Below are positions 1 to 5,429 of a stretch of 5,429 bases of DNA, one piece after another. The position numbers and the translations under genes were made by a program. Position 1 is the stretch's first letter; every line of letters starts with the position of its first letter. Source of the stretch: Planctomycetia bacterium (lineage in GTDB: Bacteria; Planctomycetota; Planctomycetia; Pirellulales; UBA1268). Location of the stretch: the NCBI GenBank assembly GCA_009926295.1, contig RFPF01000214.1, forward strand, positions 1 through 5,429, in the 5' to 3' direction. The notes under the pieces are model-generated. The model was not told where the DNA came from. It did not search any database and saw only the letters and a list, made by a program, of their open reading frames with translations.

Positions 1-16
1 TTTTTCGACCCGTTCC

Positions 17-1597
17 ATGACTACCGATTCCGCTGAACGCGACGAACTGCTCGATCTCGCAGCCGACTATGTCCACGGCACGATCACCTCTGCCGACGGT
101 GCTCGGCTTGAATCGATGCTCCAGGCAGGCCCCGCGGCCCGGCGCGACTTCATCGACTATTGCATGCTGCATGGCCAGATCGTCCTCTCGACCGCGGCAG
201 TGGGCCCGGGCGACCGCACGGCCAGCCCGATCCGTCGGACGGACTCCCCGCGTTCCGGCGGCGGCCGCGTCGCGGTGCTCGTGTCCGGCTTAGCGCTGGC
301 CTGCTGCGTGGCGTTGGCGGTCTTGTGGACTGCGCCGGAATCCCCGGGGCGGCTCGGGCCCGGCTCCTACGACAACCGCCAGCTGCCGCTGGTGACCGTC
401 GCCAGCCTCGGTGGAGACCGCGAATCGTCCACACCGCTCGGCCCCTCGACGCTCCGGCCTGACACGCCAACGGCCCTGAGAACGGCCAGCGGCGCCGACG
501 TCGATGTCGCAGAGGCGGCCATCTTCGGCGTCACGGCGAGCGACTCGGGCACGCTGTACGAAGGGGCCGTGCAGGCCCGACTCGCCGTACCCGATGCCGC
601 CTTCTCCGTCACGGCGGCCAATCTGCGGATCGTCGACAAGGGCACCGCATTCCGCGTCGAGCGGATCGACGCCGACCACGTCGCCGTGACGGTGCTCGAC
701 GGCGAAGTGGAGGTGCAGTCGCGGGTGCGGCTGCCCATGTGCTACTGGTCCTTCGACGATGCCGCGGAGGGCGGCTCTCGCCCTCCGTTCATCGACGCCA
801 TCCGCGGCCTCACTGCGACTCGGGGCAAGGGCTCGCGGGTCGTCGCCGGGCTCGTCGGCGATTCGGCCGTGACCTTCGACGACACGCCGGCGGCGGTCGT
901 CCGGATCGACGGGGGCACCGGTGACAAGGTGGGAAGTGGACTTTTGGCGATGGCTGAGGGAATCACACTCGAGGCGCTGATCGTCTCGGCCTGGAGCGGC
1001 CGAGACGGCGACTACGACGAGATCTTCCGCAAGGAGGATGGCGATGCCCGCGTGCTCCTCTCTTTCCAGAACGACGGCATTTCGCACGCGGGCTTCTCCG
1101 AGCCGGCCGTGCCGCGCGGGCCCTGCCTATCGTTCGGGCTGCACCTCGCCGGCCGCGGCTACCGGGAGCTCGACATGCCGCTCGACGGAAAAGACGGCCG
1201 GCCGACGCTCGCAGAGATCACCGACGGCAGGCCGCATCATGTCGTCGCCGCGTACGACAGCTTCACGGGCCGCAAGGCGATCTTCATCGACGGTCACCGG
1301 CGGTTTGAACACGTCTATCCGGTGGGCACGCTCGTGCGCTCCGGCGGGCCGGCGGTGGCGGAGATCGGCAACACGCGCGGCCAAGAGCCATTCCGCGGCA
1401 TGATCGACGAGTTCGCGATCTATGACTTCGCGCTCACCCCCGAGGAGGTCGAGGGTCATCATGCCCGGGCGCTCGCGGGCCAGACGTATTTCGGCGCCCA
1501 GCCGCCGAAGCCGGGCACGCCGCGGTGGCGGGCGGTGACGCGGCTCGTCGAAGGGGAGTCCCTCGTGTTCAATCAGGCCACCGGCCTGCCCCGCTGA
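17..1597 (+). CDS. FecR-type transmembrane anti-sigma regulator fused to a LamG domain
   Basis: Probable membrane-bound regulator of an ECF sigma factor with an extracytoplasmic sensor. Seen: residues 8-57 form a short helical region (LLDLAADYVHGTI, then LHGQI) of the kind that opens planctomycete FecR proteins. A single membrane span lies at about 85-106. A FecR-like beta region at about 156-235 contains the usual core (AFSVTAANLRIVDKGTAFRV, then VTVLDGEVEV). A LamG/concanavalin A-like domain runs from about 242 (CYWSFDD) to 487 and closes with the typical GMIDEFAIYDFALTPEEV. A 39-residue tail follows. No zinc-binding HxxxCxxC motif is seen at the N-terminus. The ATG at 17 is the first visible start, but the frame is open to the edge, so a few more residues are possible; no clear Shine-Dalgarno is visible. 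Known of the family: FecR proteins relay signals to sigma factors. The LamG ligand (perhaps a glycan) is inference. Confidence 0.88.
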   Translation: MTTDSAERDELLDLAADYVHGTITSADGARLESMLQAGPAARRDFIDYCMLHGQIVLSTAAVGPGDRTASPIRRTDSPRSGGGRVAVLVSGLALACCVALAVLWTAPESPGRLGPGSYDNRQLPLVTVASLGGDRESSTPLGPSTLRPDTPTALRTASGADVDVAEAAIFGVTASDSGTLYEGAVQARLAVPDAAFSVTAANLRIVDKGTAFRVERIDADHVAVTVLDGEVEVQSRVRLPMCYWSFDDAAEGGSRPPFIDAIRGLTATRGKGSRVVAGLVGDSAVTFDDTPAAVVRIDGGTGDKVGSGLLAMAEGITLEALIVSAWSGRDGDYDEIFRKEDGDARVLLSFQNDGISHAGFSEPAVPRGPCLSFGLHLAGRGYRELDMPLDGKDGRPTLAEITDGRPHHVVAAYDSFTGRKAIFIDGHRRFEHVYPVGTLVRSGGPAVAEIGNTRGQEPFRGMIDEFAIYDFALTPEEVEGHHARALAGQTYFGAQPPKPGTPRWRAVTRLVEGESLVFNQATGLPR

Positions 1598-1749
1598 CGG
1601 CCGCAAAAAGGTTCATTCGCCATCGAACGCGAGAACTGCCGCGAAGCCAGAAAAAACGTAAGAAATCGGCCCCGACGGCACCAGCACGGCTGGGCAAGAG
1701 TCAGGTGCTCTCCGGTTTTGTATCGAGTGATGCGTTCTCCCTCCCAACG

Positions 1750-2331
1750 TCAGCCCGATGCGGCCCGCCATTCAGCTTCCACCCCCAGCCGCGGCGCCCA
1801 GGAAGCGATGTACTGACGATCGAGGTTGCTGCCTTGCACCTTCAGCATCGAGGCGATGTCGCGAAGATGCTTGGGGGAGCCCGATTCCTTGAAGTACAGC
1901 AGCTTGTTGAGGATGACGTCTTCGGCTGCGGCAAACCACACATCGAACTCACCCGGACTGGCCAAGCGCCGGCCGCGACAAAGTTCGGTGCGGGCATATT
2001 CGCTCTGCTTCACGACGATCAGATCGACCTTGATGCCGGAAGGAATGTGGATGATGTTGAACTGGCCTGGATTTCTGATCGCGTCGCGGGCCACCTCCTC
2101 CGCCAGGTAGTACTCCGGCGGCGGGAAAGCGCCGCACAGGGGCGGGACATGCTCCACACCGATGTCCGCCAGGATATCGACGTCGTTGGTAAACCGGGGC
2201 TCGCCGTAGGCCATGCTCGCGAGCGAGCCAACGACGCGATAGGCGATCCCTTGTCCCTCCAGGAACTCGGCAACCCGCTGCATCAGCTCGAACGGATTCA
2301 GCTCACTCGACGACACCGGCGACCACCCCAT
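1750..2331 (-). CDS. Minimal nucleotidyltransferase-fold protein (AbiEii/MNT-like)
   Basis: Single-domain nucleotidyltransferase, about 193 residues from the ATG at 2331. Seen: the family signature GS followed by an acidic pair, as VVGSLASMAYG then TNDVDI, gives G35-S36 and catalytic-type D50 and D52. A third acidic residue sits in KVDLIVV (D103). The metal-binding triad of the DNA polymerase beta fold therefore looks intact. The C-terminal part (AAAEDVILNKLLYFKESG, then HLRDIASML) is helical and matches the tail of AbiEii-like transferases. Known of the fold: it transfers nucleotides to RNA, protein or small molecules; the substrate here is unknown. It follows a small gene on the same strand and overlaps its end by 29 bases, which suggests translational coupling. 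Alternative starts are GTG 2316 (14-base overlap, preceded by GGGGTGG) and ATG 2283; an ATG at 2382 would overlap too far. GC content is lower than in the neighbours. Confidence 0.85.
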   Translation of the reverse strand: MGWSPVSSSELNPFELMQRVAEFLEGQGIAYRVVGSLASMAYGEPRFTNDVDILADIGVEHVPPLCGAFPPPEYYLAEEVARDAIRNPGQFNIIHIPSGIKVDLIVVKQSEYARTELCRGRRLASPGEFDVWFAAAEDVILNKLLYFKESGSPKHLRDIASMLKVQGSNLDRQYIASWAPRLGVEAEWRAASG

Positions 2332-2533
2332 GGCTGATGCGAACCGCCACTTCGCGGTTGACACGATCCGCGGCCCATTCATGGTGATCGGCCATCACCG
2401 CCGCCCTGAGGATCGATCGCGCCGTCGTCCACATGCGAAATCCAATCCGCAGCCGTTCGACTTCCGACTTGCCGGCGAGCACCCGAGCCATGTCGTCGTC
2501 GATGACCTCGAGGAAGGGTGGGGGTGCAGGCAT
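2303..2533 (-). CDS. Small conserved helical protein paired with the nucleotidyltransferase
   Basis: Encodes about 76 residues from the ATG at 2533 to the TGA at 2303-2305. I do not recognise a named family. From memory, short proteins of this pattern occur next to nucleotidyltransferase genes in planctomycetes, which I cannot verify here. Seen: a proline-rich start (MPAPPPFLEV), an acidic turn (IDDDMARVL), then a helix rich in Arg and Leu (SEVERLRIGFRMWTTARSIL), and a second helical part with DHHEW and VNREVAVRISHG. No signal peptide, membrane span or Cys cluster is present. Its last 29 bases overlap the downstream nucleotidyltransferase in another frame. The frame is open upstream to an ATG at 2599 (98 residues), but the extra segment looks unlike the rest and the body starts naturally at MPAPPP. 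It may be the partner, or the antitoxin- or adaptor-like half, of a two-gene module; that role is inference. Confidence 0.68.
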   Translation of the reverse strand: MPAPPPFLEVIDDDMARVLAGKSEVERLRIGFRMWTTARSILRAAVMADHHEWAADRVNREVAVRISHGVVAGVVE

Positions 2534-2632
2534 CGCCGTGGCCGCCGGGAGTCGCACGAAATGGCTCTGAGTGTAGCGGCAGCCGTTGTCTGCACACAAT
2601 CAGAAGTTCCACAGGTTCCAGCGGCGCTGGGC

Positions 2633-4093
2633 TCACGACAGAATCCCGCCGATCACGTGTCCATGAACGTCGGTGAGCCGGCGGTCGATGCCGTTGTTGC
2701 GCCAGGTGAGCTTCGTGTGGTCGATGCCGAGGAGCTTCATCACGGTGGCGTGCACGTCGTGCACCGTCGTGGGATGGTCGCGGTCGAGCGGCTTGTAGCC
2801 CCATTGATCGCTCTCGCCGCACACGACACCGCCACGCACACCTCCGCCACACAGCCAGTTGGTGAACACGAACGGATTGTGGTCGCGGCCCTTGCCGCCC
2901 TGCGAGCTCGGCATCCGGCCGAACTCGGTCGTCCAGAGCACGAGCGTGTCGTCGAGCAGGCCGCGCTGGTCGAGATCCTTGATCAGGGCCGCGGCACCGC
3001 GGGCCATCCCGGTGGCGAGCGGACCATGGTCGCGCTCCACGTCCTCGTGGCTGTCCCAGTTGCGCCGTGGAAACCCGTTGTCGTTGCCGCTCCACACCTG
3101 CACGAACCGCACGCCCCGCTCCAGGAGCCGCCGAGCGGCGAGGCAGCGCAGGCCGATGTGATGTGTCTCTTCCTCGGCGTTGATCTGGCTCGGCCAGCTC
3201 GTGCGGCCCGGCTGCACGCCGTAGAGCGCGAGCACGTGCCCGGGTTCACCAACAAGATCGAGCGCCTCGGGGGCAGCCAGCTGCATCCGCGCAGCGAGTT
3301 CATGGCTCTTGATCCGGGCGTCGAGCTGGTCGTCGCCGCCGCGGCCGTCGCGATGGCGGCGGTTGAGCGCCGCGAGCACCTCGCGGGCCCTCGCATCGGC
3401 CGCGGGCGTGACGTATGCCGCCGAGCGATGCGGCCGCAGGTCGGCCACGGGCTCCTCGGCCGCCGGCTGCACGACCGTGCCGCTGTACTGGGCCGGCAGG
3501 AACCCCGCGTCCCAGTTCTTCACGCCGTTCGACGCGAAGCCCCGATGGTCGGGGAGCACCACGAACGTCGGCAGGTTGTCGTTCATCGACCCGAGCGCAT
3601 AGCTCACCCAGCAGCCCGCGCCGGGAAAACCCGGCAGCACGAAGCCCGTCGTCTGGAGGAGCGTGGCCGCCGAGTGCACGCCCGACGTGCTCACCATGTT
3701 GTGTATGAACGCCATGCGATCGACCACGTCGCCGAGCGCAGCGACAGGCTCGGACAGCAACTTGCCGCACTGGCCGTAGGGCTTGAAGTCCCAGATCGGC
3801 TTGAGCCAGGGCCCGAGGCCGTTTTGAAACGCTTCGACCGGCTCCCCGAAGTCGCTCGGCTTGCCGTGCTGGCGGACGAGCTCGGGCTTGTAGTCGAAGA
3901 GGTCGATGTGGCTGGCGGCCCCCGCCATGAAGAGCTGCACGACCCGTTTTACTTTCGGGGGAAACACGCAGGCCGGGTGGAGCGTCGGAGAGCCGGCCGC
4001 CGCGGCTGCATCCCGCTCGCCGGCCAGCATCGCCGCGAGCGCAAGCGACCCGAAGCCGCTTCCCGATTGAGCCAGCCAGTCGCGACGATTCAT
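2633..4093 (-). CDS. DUF1501 protein with twin-arginine signal
   Basis: Exported protein of the DUF1501 family (alkaline phosphatase/sulfatase-like fold), about 486 residues, close to the family's usual length. Seen: an N-terminal twin-arginine-type signal, MNRRDWLAQSGSGFG, with a hydrophobic stretch SLALAAMLAG ending near residue 33. Then come the family hallmarks VVQLFMAGAASHIDLFDYKP (about 51-70), GVHSAA (138-143), NWDSHED (345-351), LWTTEFGRMPSS (386-397), GRDHNP (402-407), VHDVHATVMKLLGID (444-458) and LTDVHG (473-478). The His and Asp residues in these motifs are likely metal ligands, by analogy with the fold. I chose the ATG at 4093 because the signal peptide begins there. The frame continues up to an ATG at 4228, 4 bases after the DUF1553 stop, which would add 45 residues of low-quality sequence. 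It is the downstream partner of DUF1553 on the same strand. Exact activity is unknown; a link to polysaccharide breakdown is only suspected. Confidence 0.95.
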   Translation of the reverse strand: MNRRDWLAQSGSGFGSLALAAMLAGERDAAAAAGSPTLHPACVFPPKVKRVVQLFMAGAASHIDLFDYKPELVRQHGKPSDFGEPVEAFQNGLGPWLKPIWDFKPYGQCGKLLSEPVAALGDVVDRMAFIHNMVSTSGVHSAATLLQTTGFVLPGFPGAGCWVSYALGSMNDNLPTFVVLPDHRGFASNGVKNWDAGFLPAQYSGTVVQPAAEEPVADLRPHRSAAYVTPAADARAREVLAALNRRHRDGRGGDDQLDARIKSHELAARMQLAAPEALDLVGEPGHVLALYGVQPGRTSWPSQINAEEETHHIGLRCLAARRLLERGVRFVQVWSGNDNGFPRRNWDSHEDVERDHGPLATGMARGAAALIKDLDQRGLLDDTLVLWTTEFGRMPSSQGGKGRDHNPFVFTNWLCGGGVRGGVVCGESDQWGYKPLDRDHPTTVHDVHATVMKLLGIDHTKLTWRNNGIDRRLTDVHGHVIGGILS

Positions 4094-4158
4094 CGGCAAG
4101 CCCAAGCCGGCTCGGGGACGGCAAAAGTCGCCGCTTCGCGGTCCTTCGGATTGTCGCG

Positions 4159-4175
4159 TGGGCCGCAGCGGCCCA
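4159..4175. other. GC-rich stem-loop between the DUF1553 and DUF1501 genes
   Basis: TGGGCCG and CGGCCCA form a perfect 7-base-pair inverted repeat around a 3-base loop (CAG on the + strand). It lies 57 bases after the DUF1553 stop and 65 bases before the chosen DUF1501 start. There is no T-run on either side, so it is not a classical terminator. It could stabilise a processed mRNA end or tune expression of the second gene; this is inference. Two weaker 4-base-pair stems lie close by, overlapping each other (CGGC/GCCG at 4119-4133 and CCGC/GCGG at 4131-4141). If the upstream ATG at 4228 is used, this would be coding sequence. Confidence 0.4.
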
Positions 4176-4232
4176 AGGCTCCTCGAGCGTTCGCCGATCC
4201 CCTCGCCTCCCACATTGGTGGTGCTCATGAAA

Positions 4233-5429
4233 TTAATCCACGAATGAAAACTCGTTGAGATTCAGGATCGCGCGGCAGGTGTTGGCGAGGCCGTGGGCCG
4301 CGGTGAGCGTTACGAGCGCCGTCCGTTCTTCGTCTGTCGCCGCCCTGCCGAGGGCCAGCCGCACGGCGAGATCCACCTGGGCCGTGGGGTCGCTGCCCGC
4401 CTCGCGCTCTACGCGCTCGGCGAAGTGGCGGGCCTGCGTCGTCATGAAGCCGTTGTTCAAAAGCGCGAGGGCCTGGAGGGCGGAGATGCTCTGGTTGCGC
4501 TTCTCCACCCGCGGGTCGGCGCAGTCGAGCACCGTCATGAAGGGCTGCGTCTGGCTCCGCACGATGAACCGATACACGCCCCGCCGCCAGGTGGCCCTGT
4601 CTTCCGGGTCGGCGAGGTCGTAGCGCCAGTGGGGCGAGTGCTCCGGGTGCTCGACCTTGAAGTCCTGCCAGCCCGGGCCACCCATCGTGAGGTCGAGCGT
4701 GCCCGCCACGGCGAGCACGGCGTCGCGCACCGCCTCGGCCTCGAGCTTCCGCCGGTGCTGACGCCAGAAATACTGGTTGCCGGAATCGATCGCCTCGAAC
4801 GCATCGATTCCCAGCGAGACCTGGCGGTAGGTGGCCGAGTTCACGATCAGCCGGTGAATCGCCTTGAGCGAGCCGCCGCCGTCGCGGAATTCGGCCGCCA
4901 GCCAGTCGAGCAGTTCTGGATGCGTGGGCGCGGCGCCCATGCGGCCGAAGTCGCTCGGCGTCGCCACGATCCCCTGGCCGAAGTGGTAGTGCCAGACGCG
5001 GTTTACGATGCTCCGCCACGTGAGCGGATTTTCGTGATCGGCGAGCCAGCGGGCGAGCGCCGCGCGGCGTTCGCCCTCGGCGTGGTCTGGACGGAGCGAG
5101 AACCGGCTCCCCAGCGGCTCCACGAGCGCGAGCGCCCCGGGTCCGACCTCGTGCGCAGGGGAGAGGACGTTGCCGCGCGAGAGCACATGGATCGGCCGGG
5201 GCACGCCCTCGCGGATCCGCGACGTGACGGAGTAGGCCATTGTCATCGCCGGCAGATTTTTCTTTTTCTCGGCCGTGGCGACGAGGTCAGCCGTGACCTT
5301 TTCGAGTTCCGCGGCAACGGCCGGCTCACGGCTCGCGGCAAGCAGTTTCTCGCGCTCGGCCTTCAGGGCGAGGAGGGCACCGTTCGCGGCAGCGGGGCTC
5401 TGGCCGTCGATCACATTGGTCCGCCGCCA
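4233..5429 (-). CDS. DUF1553 (PSD1-type) protein, C-terminal part, cut by window edge
   Basis: Visible are 398 residues and the TAA stop at 4233-4235; the frame is open to the right edge, so the start lies outside. Seen: a charged, probably coiled segment at visible residues about 17-57 (ALKAEREKLL, then ELEKVTADLVATAEKKK). The DUF1553 domain follows, with LGSRFSLRPDHAEGERRAAL leading into ENPLTWRSIVNRVWHYHFG, then PSDFGRMGAAPTHPELLDWL, RRKLEAEAVRDAVLAVAG, YRFIVRSQTQPFMTVLDCAD and ALALLNNGFM, and the characteristic end LNLNEFSFVD. Complete family members usually carry a signal peptide, often a cytochrome c-like domain, and a DUF1549 domain before this; those would lie beyond the window. Position 5414 is a GTG inside the gene and not a convincing start. 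It is followed by DUF1501 on the same strand, the usual partner. Function is unproven; an envelope role is inferred. Confidence 0.94.
   Translation of the reverse strand, partial: WRRTNVIDGQSPAAANGALLALKAEREKLLAASREPAVAAELEKVTADLVATAEKKKNLPAMTMAYSVTSRIREGVPRPIHVLSRGNVLSPAHEVGPGALALVEPLGSRFSLRPDHAEGERRAALARWLADHENPLTWRSIVNRVWHYHFGQGIVATPSDFGRMGAAPTHPELLDWLAAEFRDGGGSLKAIHRLIVNSATYRQVSLGIDAFEAIDSGNQYFWRQHRRKLEAEAVRDAVLAVAGTLDLTMGGPGWQDFKVEHPEHSPHWRYDLADPEDRATWRRGVYRFIVRSQTQPFMTVLDCADPRVEKRNQSISALQALALLNNGFMTTQARHFAERVEREAGSDPTAQVDLAVRLALGRAATDEERTALVTLTAAHGLANTCRAILNLNEFSFVD

Noticed and set aside
290..1087. A 265-codon open frame on the - strand inside the FecR/LamG gene
   Set aside because: It is a shadow of the + strand gene, whose FecR and LamG motifs are clear.
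1598..1749. Possible terminators between the converging genes: CCAGC/GCTGG stem at 1681-1693, AGAG/CTCT stem at 1697-1711 with TTTT at 1716-1719 on +, and a T6 run at 1651-1656 read on -
   Set aside because: The stems are only 4-5 base pairs, and the T-runs are short or up to 24 bases away from a stem. None forms a convincing intrinsic terminator.
1525..2337. A 270-codon open frame on the + strand bridging the FecR end and the transferase gene
   Set aside because: It is antisense to the nucleotidyltransferase, which has intact catalytic motifs, and it runs through the intergenic gap. No domain is recognised in it.
2570..2599. Possible promoter for the small gene on the - strand: TTGTGT (2594-2599), 18-base spacing, TACACT (2570-2575)
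   Set aside because: It matches the sigma-70 consensus at only 3 of 6 and 4 of 6 positions. It is suitably placed 36 bases before the ATG at 2533, but too weak to call without transcript data.
2618..2630. CCAGC-GGC-GCTGG stem just after the DUF1501 stop, similar to the stem at 1681-1693
   Set aside because: It has only 5 base pairs with no T-run. The similarity of two such short GC stems is likely chance.
2330..4258. A 642-codon open frame on the + strand covering the DUF1501 gene
   Set aside because: It lies antisense to a clear DUF1501 gene. Its translation is rich in Arg, Ala, His and Val with no recognisable motif, as expected for a shadow frame in GC-rich DNA.
1..5429. CRISPR arrays, tRNA or rRNA genes, insertion sequences, integrase or attachment sites
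   Set aside because: No regularly spaced repeats, tRNA-like folds, transposase motifs or flanking terminal repeats were seen on either strand.

Overview
The window looks like chromosome of a planctomycete. The evidence is the high GC content (about 68-72% in most 60-base blocks counted by hand) and a gene set that is close to a signature of that phylum: a FecR-type anti-sigma regulator fused to a LamG (concanavalin A-like) domain, a DUF1553 (PSD1-type) protein, and a DUF1501 protein with a twin-arginine start. I cannot name genus or species.

Layout. On the + strand, 17-1597 encodes a 526-residue membrane-anchored FecR/LamG protein. It begins right at the left edge and probably follows an ECF sigma-factor gene lying outside the window. 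All other genes are on the - strand and converge on it. Read in the - direction, the order is: a DUF1553 protein whose N-terminal part is cut by the right edge (5429-4233); a 139-base spacer with a strong GC hairpin; a complete DUF1501 protein (4093-2633); a gap of about 100 bases; a small helical protein of about 76 residues (2533-2303); and a single-domain nucleotidyltransferase that overlaps the small gene's end (2331-1750). The space between the two converging units (1598-1749) holds no gene and no convincing terminator.

How they may work together. DUF1553 and DUF1501 proteins are very commonly encoded as pairs in planctomycetes, often near sigma/FecR-LamG regulators, and are suspected to act in an exported or envelope process such as polysaccharide use. 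Their biochemistry is not established. The sigma/anti-sigma unit is a plausible local regulator, although here it lies convergent with the structural genes instead of heading them. The nucleotidyltransferase and small-protein pair looks like a separate accessory module placed between them. Its GC content is lower (about 61% over 1801-2280). It resembles minimal nucleotidyltransferase systems such as the toxin-antitoxin type, and it is the least explained part of the window. No RNA genes, CRISPR arrays, insertion sequences or attachment sites were seen.
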